A stretch of 64,000 nt of DNA from Streptomyces liliiviolaceus (GCF_018070025.1 NZ_JAGPYQ010000001.1:1488001-1552000), one strand, 5' to 3'. Shown: positions 17,210-25,795, counted from the stretch's first letter. A program made the numbers and translations. Notes: a model not told the origin generated them from the letters alone.

Positions 17210-18943
17210 ATGGGCACGCCGACACCGCTGGTTCGGACATCGCTGGTTCAGACACCGCCGGTCCGGACACGGCCGGCCATCGCCTTCGTCAACCCCTCGG
17301 TCGGCTTCTCCGACCGCCGTAAGTCCAAGCCCATCGGGCTGGCGTACATCATGGCCTACCTGGAGAAAGCCGGATTCCCCAGCTCGGGCTTCGACTTCGG
17401 GGACTCCGAGGACGACGCCGTCGAACTGGCCGCGCACTACGGACTCGACCGCTTCGACGTCGTCGGGTTCTCCGTCTACAACGAGTCGTTCCGAGCCGCG
17501 GTCGCCATGGCCGAGTGGATCAGGAGCCGTCGCCCGGAGTGCCTGATCGTCCTCGGCGGCCCGCACGCCACCGCCGTGCACGAACACATCCTGCGCCACC
17601 ACCCCTGTGTCGACGTCGTGGTCCGGCGCGAGGGCGAGGAGGCGATGCTCGACCTGGTCCGCGGCCTCGACGACCGCGCCGGGCTGACGACGATCAGGGG
17701 CACCACCTGGCGCGCTCCCGACGGCGACGGGGGAAACAGCGACGGCGACGGTGGCCTGCTGGTCAACGAGGACCGGGACTTCGTACCCGACCTCGACCAG
17801 ATCCCGTTCCCCGACGCCGAGTTCGTCTCGCACTCCGGGTACCCCGACCTGACGTACTACGACGAGGTCCAGGGCCGGCTGAAGGCCGCGCTGACGATCT
17901 GCAGCAGCCGCAGCTGCCCGTACGACTGCTCGTTCTGCGGGGTGCTCACCATCGGCCGGAAGTACCGCTCGCGCGAGGCGGAGCGGGTCGTCGCCGAGTT
18001 GCTGCACTTCCGTGCGCGGCACGGCGTCCACTACGAGCACGTGTACTTCAGCGACGCCAACTTCTTCGTCTCGCCGACCCGAGCCCTGGAGGTCGCCGAG
18101 GCGCTGTACGAGGCCGATCCGCAGGTCACCTTCAGTTTCGGCACCCGGGTCAACCAGATCCTCAAGGCCGCCGACGTCCTGCCCCGGCTCAAGGAACGCG
18201 GCCTGCGGTTCATCGAGCTGGGCATCGAGTCCGCCTCGGAACCGGTGCTGGAACGGCTCGCCAAGCATGTGAAACCCGAGGTCAACGTGGCGGCCGTACG
18301 CCTGTTGAAGCGGCTTGGCATCGAGATCTCCCTCGACTTCATCATGCTGGACCCGGCCACCACCCTGGCCGACATCCGCGCCAACATGGAGTTCCTGCGG
18401 GAGACCGGCTTCTACGACTACGTGCCGCACGACCACCTCTACACCGCGCTCGTGCTCTACGAGGGCACGCCGATCCGGGACTTCTACGCCCGGCGGTTCG
18501 GTGTCGTCTTCGACCCGGACGAGCTGCCCAGCCCCTTCACGCTCTTCGAACTGCCCGAGGTGCAGCGGTTCAGCGACACGCTGAGGGCCTTCCGCAAGCG
18601 GTGGCAGGACCGGATCGACGGGGCGCTGGCACAGGGGGAGCTCACGCTCGCCTCGGTCGGGGACGGCACGAGTCCTCCGAGTCTCCCCAGGGCGTCGCAC
18701 GCCCGGCTGCAACTGGACGTCGTGTCGCTGCGCCACGCGCCCAACCTCCTCACGGAAGGCCTGCTGGCGGACGCCGAAGCGGGCTTCCCCCTGCTGGACG
18801 CGGGCGGCCTCGAAGCGCTGCTGCCCCGCCTGGGACACGACCGCGTCCCGTTGCACGACCTGATCGAACGCACCGAGGCCGTGGCGCGGGAGGCGGGCTT
18901 CGCCCAGACCCCGGGCGCCGTCGGCCCGCACGGGAGGGACTAG
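17210..18943 (+). CDS. Cobalamin-binding radical SAM RiPP maturase
   Basis: 577 residues. Residues ~22-150 form a B12-binding Rossmann-like domain (VGFSVYNESF, IVLGGPHATAVHEHI). The radical SAM core follows with CPYDCSFC: Cys236, Cys240 and Cys243 bind the [4Fe-4S] cluster, with later core segments FIELGIESASEPVLERL and SLDFIMLDPATTLADIR. The C-terminal ~150 residues are a substrate domain without obvious extra Fe-S cysteines. Such enzymes methylate unactivated carbons or carry out other radical chemistry such as hydroxyl shifts. The N-terminus contains three degenerate 15-bp repeats (17228-17272), so the true start could be slightly downstream. Confidence 0.88.
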   Translation: MGTPTPLVRTSLVQTPPVRTRPAIAFVNPSVGFSDRRKSKPIGLAYIMAYLEKAGFPSSGFDFGDSEDDAVELAAHYGLDRFDVVGFSVYNESFRAAVAMAEWIRSRRPECLIVLGGPHATAVHEHILRHHPCVDVVVRREGEEAMLDLVRGLDDRAGLTTIRGTTWRAPDGDGGNSDGDGGLLVNEDRDFVPDLDQIPFPDAEFVSHSGYPDLTYYDEVQGRLKAALTICSSRSCPYDCSFCGVLTIGRKYRSREAERVVAELLHFRARHGVHYEHVYFSDANFFVSPTRALEVAEALYEADPQVTFSFGTRVNQILKAADVLPRLKERGLRFIELGIESASEPVLERLAKHVKPEVNVAAVRLLKRLGIEISLDFIMLDPATTLADIRANMEFLRETGFYDYVPHDHLYTALVLYEGTPIRDFYARRFGVVFDPDELPSPFTLFELPEVQRFSDTLRAFRKRWQDRIDGALAQGELTLASVGDGTSPPSLPRASHARLQLDVVSLRHAPNLLTEGLLADAEAGFPLLDAGGLEALLPRLGHDRVPLHDLIERTEAVAREAGFAQTPGAVGPHGRD

Positions 18944-19009
18944 GCCCTGTCGCACATGGGAGGGACCAGCACACATGGCAGGTACGGGCGCATGGGAGGC
19001 GACGGCCGT

Positions 19010-19957
19010 ATGACCACGGCAGTGAGTACGGGGTCCCCGGTCCCCGAACCGGGTCCGCCCGGTGTCCGCGGGATCTGTTTCAGCTGCGACTCGATCAAGG
19101 ACATGGACATCGCGGAGGAGGTGGCCACCAGGCTCCGTACCCCGTCCCTGGCCCCGGGCGCAGGCACAGGCGGAGGCGGAGGCACAGGCGCGACGGCCGC
19201 CACCTGGTACAGCGTGGGCATCCTCGCCACGGACGAGGAACTCGCGCTGCGCTGCGCGGACTTCTGCCGCCGGCACGGGCTGCACGCGCTGTTCCACCCC
19301 CTCGACCTGGACGTGTGCGGCACCGACCCGCTCGACGACCGGCTGCTGCGCCTGCTCGGTCGGCGCGCCGACGAACTGGACTCGCCCTGGCTCAACATCG
19401 ACCTGGCGATGTGGGTCCGTCAGGGGGAGACCCTGCTGGAGTCCCTGGTGCCCATGCCGCTCGTCGACGAGGCCGTCGACTGGGCGGTGGACCGCGTCAA
19501 GCACGCCCAGGACGTCATCGGCCGACCCCTGACCATCGAGAACGCGCCCTACCCCTTCGTGGTCGGCGACCGGGACATCCTCACCCTGATGACGCGTATC
19601 GCGGAACGCGCCGACTGCCTGATGACCATCGACGTCGGGCACCTGTACGGGCTGCGGACGCAGCGGGGGCTGCCGCCGGTGCTGCCGAGCGACGACGACA
19701 TCGCCTGGGACCGGGTCGTCGAGGCGCACATGAGCGGCACGTTCGTCCGGCGTTTCGAGGGCGGGGTGCGCCTGGTCGACGACAAGCACGACTGGCCGGT
19801 CGGCGACGAGGTGTGGGAACTCGCCGACGCGCTGCTCCCCCGCGCTCCCCGGCTGCGCTCGGTGATGGCCGAGGCGGAGGGCATGGGCGCCGACGAACTG
19901 ACCGAGAGCGTACGGCGCTTCGCCCGCCGGGCCGACCACTGGTGGAGTGCCTCATGA
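19010..19957 (+). CDS. MNIO family (DUF692/MbnB-TglH-like) iron oxidative enzyme
   Basis: 315 residues from the ATG at 19010, chosen because GGGAGG lies 10 nt upstream; another ATG at 18956 lacks a ribosome site. It is a TIM-barrel with the DUF692 ligand pattern in order: His96, Glu177-Asn178 (TIENAPY), Asp208-x2-His211 (IDVGHLYG), His240 (VVEAHMSG), Asp258-x-His260 followed by DEVW (DDKHDWPVGDEVWEL), then a distal Glu (VMAEAEG). Known members use two or three Fe to remodel Cys or C-terminal Asp of RiPP precursors. This precursor has neither, so the chemistry should differ. A Gly-rich insert lies at ~50-60. It overlaps the next gene by 4 nt. Confidence 0.85.
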   Translation: MTTAVSTGSPVPEPGPPGVRGICFSCDSIKDMDIAEEVATRLRTPSLAPGAGTGGGGGTGATAATWYSVGILATDEELALRCADFCRRHGLHALFHPLDLDVCGTDPLDDRLLRLLGRRADELDSPWLNIDLAMWVRQGETLLESLVPMPLVDEAVDWAVDRVKHAQDVIGRPLTIENAPYPFVVGDRDILTLMTRIAERADCLMTIDVGHLYGLRTQRGLPPVLPSDDDIAWDRVVEAHMSGTFVRRFEGGVRLVDDKHDWPVGDEVWELADALLPRAPRLRSVMAEAEGMGADELTESVRRFARRADHWWSAS

Positions 19958-20805
19958 ACCGGGACGCCCTTGATCACACCGGACTCGACCGCGCCGGACT
20001 CGACCGCACCAGGCTCGATCACGCCGGTCTCGACTACGTCAGGCTGACCGACACGACCTGGCGCATCCTCAACGCCACCCCGGGCCGCCGCGCCGAACTG
20101 CTCGCCGCGCTGCCCCCGGCCGAGCGCGCGGTCGTCGCCGAGGGCACCAGCGGGCCGGGCTTCGACATGGAGCAGGCCCGGCGTCGCAAGACCGTCGCCG
20201 ACGTGCTGAACGTCAGCTTCCCGGTCACCTTCTTCGCGTACTACGGGCGGACCGGCGCAGCGGGCCTGCACACCTTCCTGGACAGCGAGTTCTGGCAGCG
20301 GCGGCCCGCCCAGCCGGGGTCCGTCTTCCCGCCCGCGGCCACCGCGTCGGCCGCCTTCGCCGGGTTCCTGCGCGCGTCCGACTGGATCGACCGGCAGGAG
20401 GACTGGGTCGGCGAGGCCTTCGCCTTCGAGGACGCCCACCTCTTCGGCGGGGCGACGACGGACCCGTACCGGGACCGTGCCGCCGGTCGTCCCCGGCTGG
20501 TGGCGGGCGCCTGGACCGCGGAGGCCACGTTCGACGTGCCCGCGTACGGCGGGCTGCTGCGTGAGCGGGGCACCGTCGATCCCTGGACCGAGGCCCTGCT
20601 GCTGGTCAAACGCTGGCCCGCGCCGCTCGCCGTCATCTCGGTCCCGGCCGGTGAACGCGTCCGCCGCGTCCGCCTCACGGGTGCCACGGTCGCCGCACTG
20701 CGCTGGCTGTGGGACACCGGTACGCCGGTGCCGGAGGGCGCGGCCGGGACACCCGCGTATGCCAGGGCGGTCGGCGCCGGACTGGTGGACGGGGCGGTCG
20801 GGTGA
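19954..20805 (+). CDS. Probable partner protein of the MNIO enzyme
   Basis: 283 residues, ATG overlapping the MNIO stop (ATGA). It begins with five 5-residue repeats (LDHTG LDRAG LDRTR LDHAG LDYVR), then a helical domain (ELLAALPPAERAVVAEGTSG, FPVTFFAYYGRTG) and a C-terminal part possibly of winged-helix type (RRVRLTGATVAALRWLWDTG). I do not recognise the family by sequence. MbnB, TglH and ApyH each need a small partner encoded next to them that binds the precursor, so this position suggests that role. An overlapping 1096-codon open frame spans this gene, but only the part from 19954 is the gene. Confidence 0.6.
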   Translation: MNRDALDHTGLDRAGLDRTRLDHAGLDYVRLTDTTWRILNATPGRRAELLAALPPAERAVVAEGTSGPGFDMEQARRRKTVADVLNVSFPVTFFAYYGRTGAAGLHTFLDSEFWQRRPAQPGSVFPPAATASAAFAGFLRASDWIDRQEDWVGEAFAFEDAHLFGGATTDPYRDRAAGRPRLVAGAWTAEATFDVPAYGGLLRERGTVDPWTEALLLVKRWPAPLAVISVPAGERVRRVRLTGATVAALRWLWDTGTPVPEGAAGTPAYARAVGAGLVDGAVG

Positions 20806-22145
20806 CCTCCCGTACGTCCCACGGCCTCCGTCGGGACCGTCGGGTCCGTCAGGTCCGGCGCGGCTATCTGCTGGTGTCCGGACTCGACTACTTCGCCGAC
20901 ATGCTCCTCACCGTGACGTCGGTCCTGCTGCTGCAGTCGCTGGGCATGGGCTCCGGCGCGGTGTTCGCCCTGATCGCCGCGGTGTGGATCGTCGAAGGGG
21001 TCTCCGAGATCCCCACGGGCGTCCTCGCCGACCTGCTCGGCCGCCGCGTCTCGGTCGCGATCAGCTTCGTCCTGCGGGCGGTCGGCTACAGCGCCCTGTT
21101 CTTCAGCGGCAGCGTGTACGTGGCCGCCGCCGGTGTCCTCCTCGCCGCGCTGGGCGGCACCTTCGCGTCCGGCGCCCTGGAGGCCTGGGCCGTGGACGAG
21201 ACCGGGGCCGGCGACCCCGGCGCCCTGGACCGACTCTTCGCCCAGGGCAAGATCGCCGAGAACGCGGGCCTCGTCCTGGGCACGCTGACCGGCGCCGCCC
21301 TGGGCACGCTGGACCTGGCACTGCCCCAGATCGTCGCGGGCGTCTCCTGCGCACTGGCGGCCGTACTGTCGCTGCGGCTCATGACCGGCCGACCTCAGCC
21401 GCCGCGCCCCGGCCCGCGCCCCGGCCCCCGCGCGGGCCTCGGCCCACGCCTGCGGGAGTCGTTCGGGGAGGTCATGACCGGAACCCGGCTCACCCTGCGC
21501 GGCGACAAGGTACTGATCGCCCTGATCGTCGCCACCGCACTGCTGTGGCTGTTCCGGGGCATCCCCGGCGTGCAGTGGACGGTCGTGTACGAGGGACTCG
21601 TCGGCGGTGATCTGCTGGTGCTCGGCGCGATGCGCAGCGTCGGCTCGCTGCTGGAGATCCCGCTGCTCGGCTGGACCATGAGCCTGCAGAGACGCCGGGC
21701 CGCCGCGCGCCGGACCGTCATCGTCACCGCGTCGACGGTCGGCGCGCTCGCCCTCGTCTGCGCCGCCGCCGTACGGGAACCGGCCGTCTCGATCGTCTGT
21801 TACGTCTGCTTCTCCACGGCGTTCGGCCTGTGCATGCCCGGTGTCCGGGCGGCCATGAACGAACGGATCGACAGCGGGCACCGCGCCACCGTGCTGTCGG
21901 TCGCCTCCCTGTTCAACAGCGTGTTCACCGGCGGCGGCCTGATCCTCACCGGCCTGGCCGTCGGCGACCTCGGCAGCGCGGCCGTGGCCTGGCCGCTCGC
22001 CGCGGCGGGCTTCGGGGTGGCGGGACTGTGGGTGGCGTCGCTGGCCGTACGGGAGGGGGCGGGGCCGCCCGCGGGGCCGACCCCGCCGGTGGCTGAGCCG
22101 ATGACGGGGCCGATGACGGGGCCTCAGGAGGTGCCCGCGCCATGA
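20802..22145 (+). CDS. MFS transporter, likely exporter of the modified peptide
   Basis: 447 residues from the GTG at 20802, which overlaps the previous stop (GTGA). About twelve hydrophobic segments and the MFS motif A region (GVLADLLGRRVSVAISF) are visible; a Pro/Arg/Gly-rich central loop (GRPQPPRPGPRPGPRAGLGPR, in pieces) separates the two halves. As the only transporter in the operon it probably exports the product or gives self-protection. The C-terminal tail contains a duplicated MTGPMTGP. It overlaps the HEXXH gene by 4 nt. Confidence 0.88.
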   Translation: MTSRTSHGLRRDRRVRQVRRGYLLVSGLDYFADMLLTVTSVLLLQSLGMGSGAVFALIAAVWIVEGVSEIPTGVLADLLGRRVSVAISFVLRAVGYSALFFSGSVYVAAAGVLLAALGGTFASGALEAWAVDETGAGDPGALDRLFAQGKIAENAGLVLGTLTGAALGTLDLALPQIVAGVSCALAAVLSLRLMTGRPQPPRPGPRPGPRAGLGPRLRESFGEVMTGTRLTLRGDKVLIALIVATALLWLFRGIPGVQWTVVYEGLVGGDLLVLGAMRSVGSLLEIPLLGWTMSLQRRRAAARRTVIVTASTVGALALVCAAAVREPAVSIVCYVCFSTAFGLCMPGVRAAMNERIDSGHRATVLSVASLFNSVFTGGGLILTGLAVGDLGSAAVAWPLAAAGFGVAGLWVASLAVREGAGPPAGPTPPVAEPMTGPMTGPQEVPAP

Positions 22146-23575
22146 CCGCCGTCCACCCGGCTCCGGTCCAGGTCACGGCCTCAGCCCCGGCCCACATCGA
22201 CGACCTGCTCGCCGATCTTCAGCTGGAGCGCGCCGGGCTGCCCGGCCGGGGTCCGGTTCCGGCGGCCGAGCGCGCCCGGCAGGCCGCCGACGAGCTTGCC
22301 GAACTGGGCCTTTCCCGGTTCGTCGCCGAGCTTCTGGGGGAGTCGGCACCCGTGCCCGCCCCCAGGGCCGTACTCGATCTGGAGACCGACGACGAGGGCC
22401 GGCGGGCTTCGTACGAGACCTGGTGCGCCGAGGCGCGTGAGCTGACCGGGGAGGTCTGGCGGTGGCTGACCGAGCGCCGCCGCGCCGCCGGTGCGTCCCG
22501 TGACCTTGATGAACTGCCCTGGTGGTGCGGGGAGTCGGCGTTCCCGTTGCCCCGCGACTCCGTGCGGCGGCTCGCCGCGGCGACGGCTCCGGTGCCGGAT
22601 CTGTCGGAGACCGCCGAGGCCTGGGCACGCTCCGCCGGACTGCGCGGCCGGGCCACCGCCGAGTACAACTGGCGCTGGCTGCTGCTCGGCAAGGGACTGA
22701 GGGTGAAGGGTCCGGCAGGGTCGTCCGGTGGCGAGCCGCCCCCGGCCCTGCCTCCGCTGAACGAGCTGATCACCCGGCTCGTCGGGGAGGCACGGCGGCA
22801 CGGGCTGCTGCCGCCCGGCCACCGGGTGCGGGTGCTGCGGCGCCCGAACACCCCGTCCATGGTCATGCCCGTACGGCTGCCGGGCTCCTCGCTGCTGTCC
22901 CTGCCGACCGCGGTCACTCCGGTGACGGTCCAGTACCTGCAGCACGAGCTGGCCCATCTCGCCGAGCACGCGTCGCGCCCGGCGGGGGCGCCGCCGGCCG
23001 ACCGGTGGACGTTCGATCCGCTGCGGTCGGAGGGCTGGGCCCTGCTGCTGGAGCAGCTGGCCGGGTCGACGGCGTTTCTCGCCCGGCTGGGCGTCGACGA
23101 GGAGACCGCCGCGGTCCTCGCCCGCTTCCTCGCCGAGGAGGAGCACTTCAGCCGCGGACTGATGGCGGCGGACCTGGCCCTCGACGCGGACCTCGCGGGC
23201 TGCCGGACGGCGGCCGAGGCGCTGGAGGCCGCGTCGGCGGTGGCCGCCGGCACGGGACTGCGCTGGGCTCCGGAACTGCTCCTGCTGCGGCAGACCCGCG
23301 TCCTGCACTGGCGTTCCTACGTGGCGGGTTACGCCTGGCGGGACACCGTCCGCACCGAACTCGTCGCGCGCTTCGGCGACCACTGGGCGGAGCGGGAGGA
23401 GGCCTGGGCGCTGCTGCGGGACGCGCTGGGCCGTACCGGGCCGGTGGCGGGATCGGCCGCGGGATTCCTGACGGCGCTGACCGCGTCGTCAGCGCCGGCC
23501 CCGCTGGGCCGGCCCGAGTCGCAGGAGCCGTACGCATCCCGGGTCCATGAGCACGAGGAGGCAGGATCACGATGA
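22142..23575 (+). CDS. HEXXH-motif metalloprotein of the RiPP operon (possible leader peptidase)
   Basis: 477 residues. The zinc-type motif is His268-Glu-Leu-Ala-His272 (YLQHELAHLAEH). 25 residues later SEGWALLLEQL offers Glu297 as a third ligand, the arrangement of gluzincins and of DUF885-type peptidases. HEXXH proteins also occur in FxSxx-COOH RiPP systems, where their function is unclear. The N-terminal ~250 residues are helical with no clear match. Two roles are possible: leader removal or a further modification. ATGA overlaps on both sides couple it to the MFS and JmjC genes. Confidence 0.75.
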   Translation: MTAVHPAPVQVTASAPAHIDDLLADLQLERAGLPGRGPVPAAERARQAADELAELGLSRFVAELLGESAPVPAPRAVLDLETDDEGRRASYETWCAEARELTGEVWRWLTERRRAAGASRDLDELPWWCGESAFPLPRDSVRRLAAATAPVPDLSETAEAWARSAGLRGRATAEYNWRWLLLGKGLRVKGPAGSSGGEPPPALPPLNELITRLVGEARRHGLLPPGHRVRVLRRPNTPSMVMPVRLPGSSLLSLPTAVTPVTVQYLQHELAHLAEHASRPAGAPPADRWTFDPLRSEGWALLLEQLAGSTAFLARLGVDEETAAVLARFLAEEEHFSRGLMAADLALDADLAGCRTAAEALEAASAVAAGTGLRWAPELLLLRQTRVLHWRSYVAGYAWRDTVRTELVARFGDHWAEREEAWALLRDALGRTGPVAGSAAGFLTALTASSAPAPLGRPESQEPYASRVHEHEEAGSR

Positions 23576-24588
23576 CGGTGACGACCACTGGGGCAGCAGG
23601 GGCAACCGGGGCAGCCGAGGCGGTGGAGGCGGTGGAGGCGGCCGGGCCGCGGGACGCGCTGCGGCTGCTCTGCCGTGATTCCCGTACCGCGGACGGTCTG
23701 TCCCGTACCGCGGACGGTCTGTCGTGGGACGAGTTGCCGTGGGGCAGGGCGCACGCCGTCTTCGACGCCTCGCCGGACGTCGCCGAGGTCGTCGCCCGGC
23801 AGGACCTGGAGGACTGGCTGGACTGCGGCCTGCTCCACTACCCGGTGCTGAACGCGATGCGCGGCGGTACCCCGGTACCGCCCGAGGAACTGACCCGGGT
23901 CATGCACGTGTCCGGCGACCCCCGGGGCGGTTACGTGGACGGGGCGAAGGTCCGTGCCCAGCTCGCGGCCGGGGCGACCGTGGTCGTGCAGAACCTGCAC
24001 GAGTGGCACCGCCCCGCACAGCACCTGTGCCGACGCCTCGCGCGACTGTTCTCGGCCAAAGCCGGGGCCGTGGCGTTCTGGACGCGGGCGGGGGAGGACG
24101 GCCTGCGCGTCCACCGGGACGACGGCCATCTGTTCGTCGTCCAGATCAGCGGGACGAAACGCTGGTTCCTGTACGACACTCCGCGCGAGGCGGCCGACTG
24201 GCGCCCCGGATACGTACCGGAGCAGGACCTCGCGGGCGCCGGGACCGTGGAGACAGCGGGGACAGCGGGGACCGTGGACCTGCGGGCCGGCCAGGTGCTG
24301 TACCTGCCGGAGGGCATCGCCCACCACACCCGCACCCTCGACACGGAGTCCGTGCACGTCACCGTCGCGATCCGGGAACCCGGGCTGCGGGACACGGTGG
24401 AGCTGGCCGTACGCGCCTGTCTCGCGCGCATTCCGGACCACGCCACCCTCTCCGGGACCCCCGCCGACCGCGAACGGGCCGCCGACGACCTGCTCACCCG
24501 GCTCGCCGACGCGCTCGGACGGGTGGACCGGGCGGCCCTGGTCCGTGACGTGTCGAGGCGGGCGGCGGAGACGCGGGGCAGCCGTTGA
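23572..24588 (+). CDS. JmjC/cupin-like Fe(II)/2-oxoglutarate oxygenase
   Basis: 338 residues with a ROXA/NO66-type cupin: His181-x-Asp183 (RVHRDDGHLF), Lys197 (SGTKRWFLY) as likely 2-oxoglutarate contact, and His251 or His252 (LPEGIAHHT) as third Fe ligand. Such enzymes hydroxylate side chains in proteins or peptides. As last gene of the operon it may hydroxylate the core peptide. A 21-bp perfect tandem duplication (23680-23700 and 23701-23721) encodes a repeated SRTADGL. No strong terminator follows; only short GC palindromes lie at 24600-24640. Confidence 0.8.
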   Translation: MTVTTTGAAGATGAAEAVEAVEAAGPRDALRLLCRDSRTADGLSRTADGLSWDELPWGRAHAVFDASPDVAEVVARQDLEDWLDCGLLHYPVLNAMRGGTPVPPEELTRVMHVSGDPRGGYVDGAKVRAQLAAGATVVVQNLHEWHRPAQHLCRRLARLFSAKAGAVAFWTRAGEDGLRVHRDDGHLFVVQISGTKRWFLYDTPREAADWRPGYVPEQDLAGAGTVETAGTAGTVDLRAGQVLYLPEGIAHHTRTLDTESVHVTVAIREPGLRDTVELAVRACLARIPDHATLSGTPADRERAADDLLTRLADALGRVDRAALVRDVSRRAAETRGSR

Positions 24589-24737
24589 GCCGCGGTCGTC
24601 CGGAGGCCTCCGCCCGGAGGCCTTCGCCCGGAGGGTTCGACGGCGGCCGATCAATTCGCGCCACGTTCCGCACGCGAACGGTAATCCACAGTCCGCGCCC
24701 ACGCTGTTGACAGCCTTCTTCCCTAGCTTCCTCGCTC

Positions 24738-25730
24738 ATGACGGGAAACATGACAGGAAGTCAGTCGGCCCAAGGGCCGAAACACAAGCGGAACGTGACG
24801 CGGCGCAAGGTCGTCGTGGCAGGTGGCGCTGCGGTCGCCGCGGTGGGCGTGGGCGGCACGATCGCCGCGACCGCGAACGCCGGCCAGACGGCCGCGAGCG
24901 CGCAGGGCGCGTCGGCGAGCGCCACCTCGACGGTCGCGGAGGGCTGCTACAAGCTCACCTCCGAGACCACCGAGGGGCCGTACTACATCGATGCCGACAA
25001 GCTCCGGCAGGACATCACCGAGGACAGAGAGGGCATCGCGATGACCCTCCGCCTCAAGGTGATCGACAACGAGACCTGCAAGCCCATCAAGAACGCCGCG
25101 GTGGACATCTGGCACTGTGACGCGCTGGGTCTCTACTCCGGTTACGAGGACTCATCCGGCGGTGGCGGCGGTACGCCTCCCACCGGGGCGCCCACCGACG
25201 TGCCCACCGACACACCGACGGGCACACCGACCGGTCCCCCGCCCGGCGGTGGCGGTGGCGGCCACCAGGAGCCCACCGACGACAAGCGCTACCTGCGCGG
25301 CACGTGGAAGACGGACAAGCAGGGTTTCGTCACCTTCAAGACGGTCTTCCCCGGCTGGTACCAGGGGCGTTGCGTCCACATCCACACCAAGGTGCACGTC
25401 GGCGGCACCTGGACGGACGCCGGTTACGAGGGCGGGAACACCTGCCACACCGGCCAGTTCTTCTTCGACGAGGAGTCGGTGCTCGCCTCGGCGGAGGTCG
25501 AGCCGTACTCCACGTCGACGACCGAGCGCACGACGCTCACCGAGGACACGATCTACGACCAGTCCGGTACGGCCGGCGGTCTCCTGAAGCTCAAGTACAA
25601 GAAGAACGCCATCGCGAAGGGGGTCGTCGGCTCCATCACGATGGGCGTCGACCCGGACGCGACGCACGAGGGTACGGACGACGCGGTGCAGCCGGGGGCG
25701 TCGGAGACGGCGTCGGCGTCGGCAAGCTGA
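24738..25730 (+). CDS. Secreted intradiol ring-cleavage dioxygenase
   Basis: 330 residues. A Tat-type signal (VTRRKVVVAGGAAVAAVGVGG) is followed by an intradiol dioxygenase domain with the expected Fe(III) ligands: Tyr in GLYSGY, Tyr in GWYQGR, and the two His in VHIHTKV. It would cleave catechol-type rings outside the cytoplasm. A Pro/Thr/Gly-rich insert (about 35 residues, ~140-175) interrupts the domain after the first Tyr, and the C-terminus ends in an Ala/Ser run. Cytosolic family members lack the signal and insert. ATG at 24738 or 24750; neither has a strong ribosome site. Intact Fe ligands argue against a pseudogene. Confidence 0.87.
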   Translation: MTGNMTGSQSAQGPKHKRNVTRRKVVVAGGAAVAAVGVGGTIAATANAGQTAASAQGASASATSTVAEGCYKLTSETTEGPYYIDADKLRQDITEDREGIAMTLRLKVIDNETCKPIKNAAVDIWHCDALGLYSGYEDSSGGGGGTPPTGAPTDVPTDTPTGTPTGPPPGGGGGGHQEPTDDKRYLRGTWKTDKQGFVTFKTVFPGWYQGRCVHIHTKVHVGGTWTDAGYEGGNTCHTGQFFFDEESVLASAEVEPYSTSTTERTTLTEDTIYDQSGTAGGLLKLKYKKNAIAKGVVGSITMGVDPDATHEGTDDAVQPGASETASASAS

Positions 25731-25795
25731 AGCTGGTGACCGCCGATTGAGTCGGCCGCGCAGGCCGCGCAGGCCGCGCAGGAACGCGTACGGCG

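Noticed and set aside
17515..20805. Very long open frame (over 1000 codons) on the + strand
   Set aside because: It runs through the radical SAM and MNIO genes in a different frame; only the part from 19954 has the right codon pattern, start and overlap. The rest is an artefact of high GC.
16683..24588. Assignment to the FxSxx-COOH system because of the HEXXH protein
   Set aside because: The precursor ends in KIYA, not FxSxx, and the radical SAM enzyme carries a B12 domain.
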